Assembly (NCBI RefSeq): GCF_003143975.1
Contig: NZ_QFVR01000006.1
Coordinates: forward strand, 1-64,000
Length of the DNA stretch: 64,000 bases
Reading direction: 5' to 3'
DNA from: Kurthia sibirica
Lineage (GTDB): Bacteria; Bacillota; Bacilli; Bacillales_A; Planococcaceae
Part shown: in pieces, positions 45,189 through 53,531 of the stretch
Position numbering within the stretch: the stretch's first letter is position 1
Layout of the letters: the number at the start of each line of letters is the position of its first letter
Program-made: the position numbers and the translations under genes
Notes under the pieces: model-generated
The model's input: only the letters and a program-made list of their open reading frames with translations
Databases searched by the model: none
What the model was told of the DNA's origin: nothing

Positions 45189-45452
45189 ATGAAGATTAAC
45201 AACTTTGGTGTGAATCCAATAAATCCATATAAAAATCAACAACTTAAAACGGAGGCAGCGAAGAAGGCGACGATGAATTTTTCAGATCAGCTAGAAATAT
45301 CTTCTCAGGCCAAGGACCTTCAAGGCATCAAAGACTTCGCATCAACGCGTGTAGATAAAGTAAATATGATTAAAAAACAAATTGAGGCGGGTACTTATCA
45401 AGTAGATGCCGATCGCTTAGCAAATGATCTCTTAAAGAATTTCCGCCCATAA
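45189..45452 (+). CDS. flgM: Anti-sigma-D factor FlgM
   Basis: An 87-residue protein of normal size. The N-terminus MKINNFGVNPINPYK is the usual FlgM start, and the C-terminal VDADRLANDLLKNF helix is the sigma-binding part. It holds SigD inactive until the hook is complete. The SigD promoter upstream gives the expected feedback loop. GATAGGAGGTCG precedes the ATG; flgN follows after 17 bp. Confidence 0.92.
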   Translation: MKINNFGVNPINPYKNQQLKTEAAKKATMNFSDQLEISSQAKDLQGIKDFASTRVDKVNMIKKQIEAGTYQVDADRLANDLLKNFRP

Positions 45453-45469
45453 TAAAGGAGTAATTTAGC

Positions 45470-45958
45470 ATGTCTATTGAACAGATTGTAGCGATTATGG
45501 ATAAGCTGAATACGATGCATCGCAGCCTTTTAAAACTCGCATATTCGAAAACAGAAGTGCTGAAAACGTCGAATATTGAAGAGTTAGAAGCGACGATGAA
45601 AAATGAACAAGCGCATATCGCGGCTATAAGCCAGCTTGAGAGCCAGCGTCAAAAAGCAGTGTTAGCATATTTTCAAAATCGACAGATTGTCGTGGAAGAT
45701 ACGAATATTACGACGCTCATGACGCATGCATCTTCTGAGGAAGTTGCCCAGTTGGAGCAGAGACGTAAGGATTTATTGTTGACGATTGACACATTAAAAA
45801 ATCAAAATGATCTCAATCAAAAAATGATGTTCTCGTCTTTACAGTTTGTCAATTTCACTTTAGATATTTTACGTCCGCAGCCAGACCAGATTAATTATAA
45901 ATCAGCATCGGGTTCAAGACAGACAATACAAAGCGGTCAGTTTGATTCACAAGCATAG
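45470..45958 (+). CDS. flgN: Flagellar chaperone FlgN
   Basis: The 162-residue all-helical protein has the FlgN pattern: IEQIVAIMDKLNTMHRSLLK, ELEATMKNEQAHIA and LTIDTLKNQNDLNQKMMFSS, then a polar tail. It carries FlgK and FlgL to the export gate. It is followed by a terminator and an inserted ISL3-derived element rather than directly by flgK. Confidence 0.88.
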   Translation: MSIEQIVAIMDKLNTMHRSLLKLAYSKTEVLKTSNIEELEATMKNEQAHIAAISQLESQRQKAVLAYFQNRQIVVEDTNITTLMTHASSEEVAQLEQRRKDLLLTIDTLKNQNDLNQKMMFSSLQFVNFTLDILRPQPDQINYKSASGSRQTIQSGQFDSQA

Positions 45959-45969
45959 CAAAAAAATAG

Positions 45970-46003
45970 GTGATGAGTGCAATGAGCATTCATCACTTTT
46001 TTT
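45970..46003 (+). terminator. Hairpin terminator between flgN and flgK
   Basis: GTGATGA (45970-45976) pairs with TCATCAC (45990-45996), followed by seven T. It lies inside the usual flgM-flgN-flgK-flgL operon; an ISL3-derived element starts directly behind it. Confidence 0.7.
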
Positions 46004-46004
46004 A

Positions 46005-46196
46005 GGTTCTATACTATTTGTTGGAGTTTTCAAACAATAGCGCCTCTGCTCGACGCTTTCCACGGTCCTCGCTTCAGCTGATTCCGCAGGAGACACGAGC
46101 TTGTGGAGGCTCAGCCAAAGCCTGTGGAAAGCATTCGTCCGAAACGAACAAATAGAAAAATCCAAATCACTCCACCCTACTAGTTGATGCAGAACC
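46005..46196. mobile_element. ISL3-derived non-autonomous element (192 bp) between flgN and flgK
   Basis: It begins GGTTCTATACTATTTGTTGG and ends, read on the minus strand, GGTTCTGCATCAACTAGTAGG. The 8-bp duplication TTTTTTTA occurs at 45997-46004 and 46197-46204. No coding capacity. The inside has GC-rich inverted segments (GCTTTCCACGG and CCTGTGGAAAGC) that can fold into a large hairpin. The remaining gap to flgK holds a hairpin CTTCATA / TATGAAG (about 46212-46229) and the flgK ribosome site. Confidence 0.82.
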
Positions 46197-46285
46197 TTTT
46201 TTTATGAGAAAGACTTCATAAAAATATGAAGAGGACGATTAAAAGAACATAGAACAAAACGTACATAAAAAGGAGAGAGTACAAA

Positions 46286-47923
46286 ATGGCTTCAACTTTC
46301 ATGGGTCTTGAAACGAGTAAACGTGGACTAAGTGTTCACCAATCGGCTCTTTATACGACAGGACATAATATTTCAAATGCCAATACAATCGGCTATTCTC
46401 GTCAAACGGTTAATATTGTCCCAACTACAGGATTCCCAGGAATTGGGATGAACTCACCAAAAATTCCTGGTTACTTAGGAACAGGGGCGGAAGCTGGTTC
46501 TATTACACGTGTTCGCGACCAGTTTATAGATAATCAACTTCGCCAAGAAACAACGAAACTCGGTTATTGGGGAACAAAAACAGAAGCGATTAGTCAAATG
46601 GAAGATGTTATGAATGAACCGTCTACATATGGTTTGAATTCAGCATTTGATAGTTTATTTAAATCTTTTCAAGATTTAAGTGCCAAACCAGAAAATAGTG
46701 CAACGCGTCAAGTGGCTATCGAAAAGTCAAATCACTTTGCCGATACATTGAATTATTTAGGAACGCAGCTTGGGCAAATTCAAACGAATTTAAAAACAGA
46801 AATCACTGCAGAAACTAAAAATGTGAATTCAATCTTGAAAAAAATCGCACAATTAAATGAACAAATAGGTACGACAGAGCCCAATGGTTATTTACCAAAT
46901 GACCTCTACGATGCACGTGATAATTTAGTAGATCAGCTAGCACAATATTTTCCAATCACAATTGAAAAAGTTCCGTCTGGCGGTAACGCAAAAGATATCG
47001 CAGAAGGGATCTATAATGTATCCATCAAATTATCAGATGGTACAAAAGTGGATGTTGTCAAAGGCAAGGAATCTGCGACTTTAACAGCACAGGGCTACTC
47101 TTCACAAACGGATGCAGCGGGTGTAACAACGTATACTGAGGGTGACTTTGATGATTCGGAAACATTTACACCATTTACACAGTTTACAGTTAAAATGGGG
47201 GCCACAGGTACGGCAACTTCGTTAGATCTAGCCAAACTAAATAATGGAAGTGGTATTTTACAAGGGCTTGTTCATAGCTATGGTTCGGCAGTGCGTGATC
47301 CAGGCGGACTCCCTGTAAATACGATTAATATTAGCGGACTATATCCTGAAAAAATGGCAGATCTCGATAAGTTAACACTGGAATTTGCTCATGCATTTAA
47401 TGCCATCCATAATAGTGGATTTACATTAGCATATACTGATGCGAATGGCGTTGTTGTTCCTTCACAAGCCGGTGGCGATTTCTTCGTGGCGAAAGATGCG
47501 ACGAAACCGATGAGCGCTACGAATATTATGGTGTCACCTGATATTGCAGCGGACTTAAATAAGGTAGCTGCATCAGATGCGGCTGATATGGAAGGTAATG
47601 GTAAAACAGCCATTGCTTTATCAAATTTAAAAACCAAAGTAATCGCAGGTTTGAATAATGCCTCCGCGCAGTCCTTTTATCAAGGGATGATTGGTGATCT
47701 TGGTGTGAAAGGTGAACAAGCGTTAGCTATGGCATCAAATTCTGCAACACTTCAAGCCTCCATATCAAATAACAAAGCATCAGTTAGTGCGGTTTCTTTA
47801 GATGAAGAAATGACAAATATGATTATGTATCAACAAGCTTACAATGCTTCTGCACGCATGATCACAGTAATGGACGAAACATTAGAGAAAATAATAAACG
47901 GCATGGGCCGAGTAGGTTTATAG
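46286..47923 (+). CDS. flgK: Flagellar hook-associated protein FlgK (HAP1)
   Basis: The 545-residue protein has the HAP1 N-terminus (GLETSKRGLSVHQSALYTTG, HNISNANTIGYSRQ) and C-terminus (VSLDEEMTNMIMYQQAYNAS then ARMITVMDETLEKI). These ends form the coiled coils at the hook-filament junction; the middle is variable. AAAAGGAGAG precedes the start. It should be expressed with flgL, but the terminator and inserted element upstream suggest it needs its own promoter or readthrough. Confidence 0.94.
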   Translation: MASTFMGLETSKRGLSVHQSALYTTGHNISNANTIGYSRQTVNIVPTTGFPGIGMNSPKIPGYLGTGAEAGSITRVRDQFIDNQLRQETTKLGYWGTKTEAISQMEDVMNEPSTYGLNSAFDSLFKSFQDLSAKPENSATRQVAIEKSNHFADTLNYLGTQLGQIQTNLKTEITAETKNVNSILKKIAQLNEQIGTTEPNGYLPNDLYDARDNLVDQLAQYFPITIEKVPSGGNAKDIAEGIYNVSIKLSDGTKVDVVKGKESATLTAQGYSSQTDAAGVTTYTEGDFDDSETFTPFTQFTVKMGATGTATSLDLAKLNNGSGILQGLVHSYGSAVRDPGGLPVNTINISGLYPEKMADLDKLTLEFAHAFNAIHNSGFTLAYTDANGVVVPSQAGGDFFVAKDATKPMSATNIMVSPDIAADLNKVAASDAADMEGNGKTAIALSNLKTKVIAGLNNASAQSFYQGMIGDLGVKGEQALAMASNSATLQASISNNKASVSAVSLDEEMTNMIMYQQAYNASARMITVMDETLEKIINGMGRVGL

Positions 47924-47936
47924 GAGGTTACGAATT

Positions 47937-48860
47937 ATGCGTGTTACACAATCGATGCTTTCTAATAATATGTTACGTAATTTAAGTGCTAGTTACAATA
48001 AAATGGGGAAATTACAAGAACAACTAACAACAGGGTCTAAGTTAAACAGACCTTCAGATGATCCGGTTGCGACGATCAAAGGAATGGGCTATCGTTCAAC
48101 ACTAGTTAAAAATGAGCAATTTACGCGCAATATGAATGAAGTGACGAGTTATTTAGATTCATCAGATACATCTTTAGGACAAGTAGGCGATGCGCTCAAA
48201 AGAGTAAAAGAATTAACCGTGCAAGCAGCTACAGACACTACTACAGATGAAGATCGTATGTCTATTCGTACAGAAATTGATCAAATTCGCCAGCAAATTA
48301 GGGATGTAGCCAATACACAAGTTGGAGACAAGTACATTTTTAGTGGTTCAAATACATTGTCACCTTTGTATCCAGATAGCACAGTAAATGCTACTGCTGG
48401 TACAGTCATTTTGGAAGCAAATATGGGCGGGAATTCAGAGAACTTACCAATCGAATTATACGATGGTATTCAAATTAATATGAACACGAATGCCAAAGCA
48501 ATGTTTAAAGAAATTGATGACTTTATGTCAAATATCCAGACAGCTATGACAGATCCAGATATCCTCAATGCGGGTTCGACATCAGGTACTGCAATTGGAG
48601 ATCAGCTTAGTAAGCTGGCAAAAATTACCGATCATGTATTAAATGTGCGTGCAGAAGTTGGTGCGAAAGAAAATCGTGTTGATTCGATGATGGATCGACT
48701 TTCTTCTCAAAAATTAACAGTTACTAAAGCAATGTCCAATAATGAAGATGTTGAATATGAAGCAACCATTACGCAATTAATTACAGAAGAATCAATCCAT
48801 CGAGCAGCATTGTCAGTCGGTGCAAAAATTCTTCAACCAACATTAGTAGATTTCTTATAA
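47937..48860 (+). CDS. flgL: Flagellar hook-associated protein FlgL (HAP3)
   Basis: The 307-residue flagellin-like protein starts MRVTQSMLSNNMLRNLSASY, with LTTGSKLNRPSDDPVATIKG as the HAP3 motif; the C-terminal helix has EATITQLITEESIHRAALS. It joins FlgK to the filament. AGGAGGTTA precedes the start, 13 bp after flgK. Confidence 0.94.
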   Translation: MRVTQSMLSNNMLRNLSASYNKMGKLQEQLTTGSKLNRPSDDPVATIKGMGYRSTLVKNEQFTRNMNEVTSYLDSSDTSLGQVGDALKRVKELTVQAATDTTTDEDRMSIRTEIDQIRQQIRDVANTQVGDKYIFSGSNTLSPLYPDSTVNATAGTVILEANMGGNSENLPIELYDGIQINMNTNAKAMFKEIDDFMSNIQTAMTDPDILNAGSTSGTAIGDQLSKLAKITDHVLNVRAEVGAKENRVDSMMDRLSSQKLTVTKAMSNNEDVEYEATITQLITEESIHRAALSVGAKILQPTLVDFL

Positions 48861-48894
48861 TAATTAGAAGTTGTTCAGATCGTTGTTGTTTTTT

Positions 48895-48917
48895 CATTAA
48901 AGTTTTAAACTTTAATG
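48895..48917. repeat. 23-bp palindrome between flgL and the DUF6470 gene
   Basis: CATTAAAGTTT and AAACTTTAATG are perfect complements around a single T. It has no T-run on its 3' side, so it is not a standard terminator; a regulatory or RNA-processing site is possible. Confidence 0.45.
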
Positions 48918-48965
48918 TCGAAAAAATTAACTGATGGACAACTTTTATTTTTGAGGTGAGTAGAT

Positions 48966-49529
48966 ATGAAATTAGATCAAATTCAAATTCGAACGACGGA
49001 TGCAAAAATCGATTTAACGATTAGTGATTCACAACAATATATCAAGCAAAGAGAAGCTAAACAATTCATTGAACAGCCAGCAGCGACGTTACAAATAAGC
49101 CATAAAGATGCCAAATTATTGGTGGATTCATCTCAGGCATACAGAGATTTAGGCTTATTGAGCCCTAAAGAGTCTGTACAGCAGTTTGCTCAAAATGGTT
49201 TAATCGCTGTACAAGAAGGTGTTTCTAGGCGCGTATCGGAAGGCAATGCACTCATGAATATTGGCAAAAATAGTGGCAATGCGATTGTCAATGTTGCGAA
49301 ACAACATGATACGTTTGAGCAACAAAGATTAGGGATTGAATGGAAACCATCAGTTGGTGCAGTGAAAATTAAATACGTAGCAGGGAGTTTGCAAATAAAT
49401 ATACAAGCAAATAAACCTAAAATCGATGTAAAATTAGGTGGAGTCGACCACCAAGCTACACGAAGTGATGTATCCGGTACTGTAATTCAAAGACCTACTG
49501 TCGAAACGACAGTCATTAAAGGAGAGTAA
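48966..49529 (+). CDS. yviE: YviE/DUF6470 family flagellar-locus protein
   Basis: A 187-residue protein with an alternating beta pattern: LDQIQIRTTDAKIDLTIS at the start, an EQPAATLQISHKDAKLLVDS segment and an AYRDLGLLSP motif. It always lies between flgL and fliW in Bacillales and has no known activity. Its stop is 2 bp before fliW, so the three genes form one operon with csrA. Confidence 0.82.
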   Translation: MKLDQIQIRTTDAKIDLTISDSQQYIKQREAKQFIEQPAATLQISHKDAKLLVDSSQAYRDLGLLSPKESVQQFAQNGLIAVQEGVSRRVSEGNALMNIGKNSGNAIVNVAKQHDTFEQQRLGIEWKPSVGAVKIKYVAGSLQINIQANKPKIDVKLGGVDHQATRSDVSGTVIQRPTVETTVIKGE

Positions 49530-49531
49530 AC

Positions 49532-49975
49532 ATGAATATTCAAACAAAATTTTCTGGTGAAATAAGCATAGCAGAAGAAGCTATTATAAAATTTCCAGAT
49601 GGTATTCCAGCATTTGAATCAGAGCAAGAATTTGTTTTAATCCCGTTACAAGAGAGCTCACCTTTCATAATTTTACAGTCTGTTAAAACACCTGAAATTG
49701 GTTTTATAATGGCGTATCCATATGAATTTAAAGAAGATTATGCGTTTGACCTAACAAAAGAGGATCAAAAAATATTGGAATTAGAAAATCCAAATACCGT
49801 ATTAATTTATAGCATATTGACTTTGAAAGACTCATTGGAAAAATCTACTATGAATTTATTGGCACCTATTGTAATCAATTCACAATGTAATATTGGTAAA
49901 CAAATAATTTTAAATGAATCTACATTATTTCCGCTACAATATCCACTGAAGAAAGCTGAAGGGAGTACGCGCTAA
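49532..49975 (+). CDS. fliW: Flagellar assembly factor FliW
   Basis: The 147-residue protein matches Fli[20 protein letters not shown] at residue 19 and [20 protein letters not shown] near 109. FliW binds free flagellin and antagonises CsrA; when flagellin is exported FliW switches to CsrA and relieves repression of hag translation. Its stop overlaps the csrA start (TAATG). Confidence 0.93.
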   Translation: MNIQTKFSGEISIAEEAIIKFPDGIPAFESEQEFVLIPLQESSPFIILQSVKTPEIGFIMAYPYEFKEDYAFDLTKEDQKILELENPNTVLIYSILTLKDSLEKSTMNLLAPIVINSQCNIGKQIILNESTLFPLQYPLKKAEGSTR

Positions 49976-50193
49976 TGCTAGTATTAACTCGCAAAATTGG
50001 TGAATCTATCACAATTGGCTCCGATATTACGGTGAAAATAATTGCCATTGATGGAGAACAAATTAAATTAGGTATTGAAGCACCAAAAGATATTAAAGTA
50101 CATCGAGAAGAAGTATATAATGCGATTCAACACGAAAATGAGCAAGCTATTAATTTTAATATAGACATGCTAAAAGATTTAAAAAATTTTTAG
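49975..50193 (+). CDS. csrA: Carbon storage regulator CsrA
   Basis: A 72-residue RNA-binding protein: [20 protein letters not shown] is the standard CsrA start, with [16 protein letters not shown] containing the conserved HREE. It represses translation by binding hairpins with GGA loops. Hairpins of that kind lie in the leaders of two flagellin genes just downstream. It ends before the SigD promoter of hag1. Confidence 0.95.
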   Translation: MLVLTRKIGESITIGSDITVKIIAIDGEQIKLGIEAPKDIKVHREEVYNAIQHENEQAINFNIDMLKDLKNF

Positions 50194-50215
50194 AAAAAGA
50201 TTCGTATGGAAAAAT

Positions 50216-50241
50216 TAAACATTTAAAAAATCAGCCGATAT
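50216..50241 (+). promoter_or_regulatory. SigD promoter of flagellin gene 1
   Basis: TAAA (50216-50219), 14 bp, consensus GCCGATAT (50234-50241). Transcription would start about 70 bp before the ATG. Confidence 0.82.
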
Positions 50242-50318
50242 AAAAGATAACAAGAGGATTATTACTAACGTTTTACGTAAGAATTAGTGAGAAGACAAAT
50301 TAAAGGAGGAATCCGGAA

Positions 50319-51131
50319 ATGAGAATTCAACACAATATTCCAGCGTTAAATACGTTGCGCAACTTAACACAAAATAATACTTTAGTATCGAAAAATCTAG
50401 AGAAGTTATCATCTGGTTTTAAAATTAATCGTGCAGGTGATGATGCAGCAGGATTAGCCATCTCTGAAAAAATGCGTGGGCAAATTTCAGGGCTCAACAT
50501 GGCAACGAAAAATGCACATGATGGTATAGCTCTTATCCAAACAGCTGAAGGTGGACTAAATGAAACACATGCGATTTTACAACGCATGCGTGAATTAGCG
50601 GTGCAAGCAGCTAGTGATACGAATGTGACATCAGATCGAAAAGATATTCAAAAAGAGGTTGGGGCACTTACTGCTGAAATCACGAGAATTGCAAAAAATA
50701 CAGAATTTAATACACAAAATTTATTGAATGGTTCATTTACTGATAAGAAATTGCATATTGGCGCCAATTCTGGTCAGAATATCTCCCTTTCAATTGATTC
50801 AATGACTGCAAGTGCACTTGGTGTCCATGGTATTTCTATTTCTTCTCAAAATACAGCAGATACAGCAATTACCACTATAAATGATGCAATTAAAACTGTC
50901 TCAGCCCAACGTTCAGATTTAGGCGCAGTTCAAAATAGACTGGAGCATACGATTAACAACTTAGGTGCTACATCAGAAAACTTATCAGCTGCAGAATCGA
51001 GAATTAGAGATACGGATATGGCAAAAGAAATGATGGAGTTTACTAAGAATAATATTTTAACTCAGGCTGCTCAATCGATGTTAGCGCAGGCCAACCAACA
51101 ACCACAAGGAGTATTGCAGTTGCTTCAGTAA
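50319..51131 (+). CDS. hag: Flagellin (copy 1, divergent)
   Basis: A 270-residue short flagellin: D0/D1 N-terminal domain (MRIQHNIPALNTLRNLTQN, then [20 protein letters not shown]) and the C-terminal D1/D0 ([23 protein letters not shown], ending [12 protein letters not shown]), with almost no variable D2/D3 insert. It differs from copies 2 and 3 mainly in residues 6-50 and 140-200, and its codons are less biased. Its leader lacks the GGA-loop hairpin found before the others. AAAGGAGGA precedes the start and a terminator follows. Confidence 0.93.
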   Translation: MRIQHNIPALNTLRNLTQNNTLVSKNLEKLSSGFKINRAGDDAAGLAISEKMRGQISGLNMATKNAHDGIALIQTAEGGLNETHAILQRMRELAVQAASDTNVTSDRKDIQKEVGALTAEITRIAKNTEFNTQNLLNGSFTDKKLHIGANSGQNISLSIDSMTASALGVHGISISSQNTADTAITTINDAIKTVSAQRSDLGAVQNRLEHTINNLGATSENLSAAESRIRDTDMAKEMMEFTKNNILTQAAQSMLAQANQQPQGVLQLLQ

Positions 51132-51166
51132 TCCGTATTCAAAGTATGAGCATTTCTATAAAGTCA

Positions 51167-51221
51167 AGACATCTTCATGGACAAGTTGGTCGTTTCAACT
51201 TTATGAAGATGTTCTTTTTTA
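51167..51221 (+). terminator. Hairpin terminator after flagellin gene 1
   Basis: ACATCTTCAT pairs with ATGAAGATGT across a long loop, with T-run TTCTTTTTT. Confidence 0.8.
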
Positions 51222-51234
51222 TTTAGAAAAAAGC

Positions 51235-51261
51235 TAAACAAATACAAAAATATAGCGATAT
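51235..51261 (+). promoter_or_regulatory. SigD promoter of flagellin gene 2
   Basis: TAAA (51235-51238), 15 bp, AGCGATAT (51254-51261): six of eight -10 bases fit the consensus. Confidence 0.78.
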
Positions 51262-51291
51262 ATACGTTGTAAGGTTGAAAAACCAAACAGC

Positions 51292-51309
51292 TTCCACAGG
51301 GACGTGGAA
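51292..51309 (+). promoter_or_regulatory. Leader hairpin with GGA loop, probable CsrA site of flagellin gene 2
   Basis: TTCCAC-AGGGAC-GTGGAA: a 6-bp stem presenting AGGGAC in the loop, 30 bp before the start codon. A second GGA occurs in the ribosome site CAAGGAGGA, giving the two-site arrangement CsrA uses on flagellin mRNA. It is identical in the leader of gene 3. Confidence 0.65.
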
Positions 51310-51339
51310 TAAAAAACAAATTCAAGGAGGAATCTCACA

Positions 51340-52152
51340 ATGAGAATTCAACACAATATCGCAGCACTAAACACACACCGTAACTTAACAGGAAACAATG
51401 TCGCAGCTTCTAAAAACTTAGAAAAATTATCTTCAGGTTACCAAATTAACCGTGCAGGTGATGACGCAGCTGGTCTTGCGATTTCTGAAAAAATGCGTGG
51501 ACAAATCAACGGTTTAGATATGGCTTCAAAAAATGCAAACGATGGTATCTCACTGATCCAAACAGCTGAGGGTGCACTAAACGAAACACACGCAATTTTA
51601 CAACGTATGCGTGAATTAGCAGTACAATCATCAAGTGATACAAACGTAACTTCTGACCGTGGTGATCTACAAAAAGAAGTAAAAGCACTAACTGCAGAAA
51701 TTACTCGTATTGCTAACAATACAGAGTTCAATACGCAAAAACTTTTAAATGGTTCATTCTCTGCTAAAAAATTCCACATCGGTGCTAATGCTGGTCAAAA
51801 CATTAGCTTAACAATCGGTTCTATGGATGCAGGTAAATTAGGTGTTTCTGGTATCTCTATTTCATCTCAAACAGCAGCAGATACAGCAATCACTACAATC
51901 AATGATGCGATTACTAAAGTATCAGCACAACGTTCAGATTTAGGTGCTGTACAAAACCGTCTTGAGCACACAATCAACAACTTAGGTGCTACATCAGAAA
52001 ACTTATCAGCTGCAGAATCACGTATCCGTGATACTGATATGGCAAAAGAAATGATGGAATTCACTAAAAACAACATCTTAACTCAAGCAGCACAATCAAT
52101 GTTAGCTCAAGCTAACCAACAACCACAAGGCGTTCTACAATTATTACAATAA
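51340..52152 (+). CDS. hag: Flagellin (copy 2)
   Basis: A 270-residue short flagellin with the full D0/D1 ends ([49 protein letters not shown]) and only a small central region. Its protein is identical to copy 3. The codon set is narrow, as in very highly expressed genes. TCAAGGAGGAATC forms the ribosome site, and a GGA-loop hairpin lies upstream for probable CsrA control. A terminator follows. Confidence 0.95.
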   Translation: MRIQHNIAALNTHRNLTGNNVAASKNLEKLSSGYQINRAGDDAAGLAISEKMRGQINGLDMASKNANDGISLIQTAEGALNETHAILQRMRELAVQSSSDTNVTSDRGDLQKEVKALTAEITRIANNTEFNTQKLLNGSFSAKKFHIGANAGQNISLTIGSMDAGKLGVSGISISSQTAADTAITTINDAITKVSAQRSDLGAVQNRLEHTINNLGATSENLSAAESRIRDTDMAKEMMEFTKNNILTQAAQSMLAQANQQPQGVLQLLQ

Positions 52153-52175
52153 TAGTTGAATCGCAATAAATAGGT

Positions 52176-52213
52176 AAGGCCATGAGAGATTAATTTCTTT
52201 CATGGCTTTTCTT
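52176..52213 (+). terminator. Hairpin terminator after flagellin gene 2
   Basis: GCCATGA pairs with TCATGGC across about 14 bases, then TTTTCTTT. Confidence 0.75.
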
Positions 52214-52215
52214 TA

Positions 52216-52497
52216 GTTTAGATTACAATTAAAGAAAAGACACTTCCCTTATGTTTGTAACTCAAGTTATGTCATCATATAATGATTTGTTCATGAATTT
52301 TTTGTTGTTTTTCAGCTGTAATTTAGAAGAAAGATTTACATTTTAGTAGACCGAAGCCATTCACTTCAAGCTTAAAACTTGTTAGGTTTAGCCAAGTGAT
52401 GAGGAATTCACTGAATTTCTGGTAGACAGTAATAATAAGAAGGCAATGTAGCGAAGAATTTATCGTTTTATACAATCTCGCCAAATTAAAATGTTAA
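52216..52497. other. Non-repeated spacer between the twin flagellin genes
   Basis: About 280 bp with no ORF, promoter or hairpin that I can support. It interrupts the two otherwise near-identical flagellin units. Confidence 0.6.
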
Positions 52498-52503
52498 AAA
52501 AGC

Positions 52504-52530
52504 TAAACAAATAGAGAAATATAGCGATAT
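52504..52530 (+). promoter_or_regulatory. SigD promoter of flagellin gene 3
   Basis: TAAA (52504-52507), 15 bp, AGCGATAT (52523-52530). Confidence 0.78.
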
Positions 52531-52560
52531 ATATTGTGTAAGGTTGAAAAGCCAAACAAC

Positions 52561-52578
52561 TTCCACAGGGACGTGGAA
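52561..52578 (+). promoter_or_regulatory. Leader hairpin with GGA loop, probable CsrA site of flagellin gene 3
   Basis: Same TTCCAC-AGGGAC-GTGGAA hairpin and downstream CAAGGAGGA as in gene 2, conserved although neighbouring leader bases differ, which suggests selection. Confidence 0.65.
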
Positions 52579-52608
52579 TAAAAAACAAATTCAAGGAGGA
52601 ATCTCACA

Positions 52609-53421
52609 ATGAGAATTCAACACAATATCGCAGCACTAAACACACACCGTAACTTAACAGGAAACAATGTCGCAGCTTCTAAAAACTTAGAAAAATTATC
52701 TTCAGGTTACCAAATTAACCGTGCAGGTGATGACGCAGCTGGTCTTGCGATTTCTGAAAAAATGCGTGGACAAATCAACGGTTTAGATATGGCTTCAAAA
52801 AATGCAAACGATGGTATCTCACTGATCCAAACAGCTGAGGGTGCACTAAACGAAACACACGCAATTTTACAACGTATGCGTGAATTAGCAGTACAATCAT
52901 CAAGTGATACAAACGTAACTTCTGACCGTGGTGATCTACAAAAAGAAGTAAAAGCACTAACTGCAGAAATTACTCGTATTGCTAACAATACAGAGTTCAA
53001 TACGCAAAAACTTTTAAATGGTTCATTCTCTGCTAAAAAATTCCACATCGGTGCTAATGCTGGTCAAAACATTAGCTTAACAATCGGTTCTATGGATGCA
53101 GGTAAATTAGGTGTTTCTGGTATCTCTATTTCATCTCAAACAGCAGCAGATACAGCAATCACTACAATCAATGATGCGATTACTAAAGTATCAGCACAAC
53201 GTTCAGATTTAGGTGCTGTACAAAACCGTCTTGAGCACACAATCAACAACTTAGGTGCTACATCAGAAAACTTATCAGCTGCAGAATCACGTATCCGTGA
53301 TACTGATATGGCAAAAGAAATGATGGAATTCACTAAAAACAACATCTTAACTCAAGCAGCACAATCAATGTTAGCTCAAGCTAACCAACAACCACAAGGC
53401 GTTCTACAATTATTACAATAA
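52609..53421 (+). CDS. hag: Flagellin (copy 3)
   Basis: 270 residues, identical to copy 2 in protein and, as far as read, in DNA. It has its own SigD promoter, leader hairpin and terminator, so it is an independent unit that doubles gene dosage. The gene for a Maf-type glycosyltransferase follows 110 bp downstream. Confidence 0.95.
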   Translation: MRIQHNIAALNTHRNLTGNNVAASKNLEKLSSGYQINRAGDDAAGLAISEKMRGQINGLDMASKNANDGISLIQTAEGALNETHAILQRMRELAVQSSSDTNVTSDRGDLQKEVKALTAEITRIANNTEFNTQKLLNGSFSAKKFHIGANAGQNISLTIGSMDAGKLGVSGISISSQTAADTAITTINDAITKVSAQRSDLGAVQNRLEHTINNLGATSENLSAAESRIRDTDMAKEMMEFTKNNILTQAAQSMLAQANQQPQGVLQLLQ

Positions 53422-53445
53422 TAGTTGAATCGCAATAAATAAGTA

Positions 53446-53483
53446 AGGCCATGAGAGATTAATTTCTTTCATGGCTTTTCTTT
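53446..53483 (+). terminator. Hairpin terminator after flagellin gene 3
   Basis: GCCATGA pairs with TCATGGC, then TTTTCTTTATTTTT. Confidence 0.75.
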
Positions 53484-53531
53484 ATTTTTAGAAAATAAAA
53501 CCGATATAATACATATTAAGAGGTGAATAAT

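Larger units (their letters stand above)
51229..52215 (+). repeat. Direct repeat unit A containing flagellin gene 2
   Basis: This ~987-bp unit (promoter, leader, gene, terminator) recurs at 52498-53484, offset 1269 bp. The coding parts appear identical base for base, while the upstream 110 bp differ at about nine positions and a 283-bp non-repeated spacer separates them. Confidence 0.9.
52498..53484 (+). repeat. Direct repeat unit B containing flagellin gene 3
   Basis: Second copy of the ~987-bp unit starting at 51229. Differences are confined to the promoter/leader (for example CAAATAGAG for CAAATACAA) and a few bases around the terminator. Confidence 0.9.

Noticed and set aside
50327-53345. 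Antisense ORFs of 60-113 codons within the flagellin genes
   Set aside because: They mirror the biased codons of highly expressed genes, repeat exactly in both twins and lack ribosome sites.
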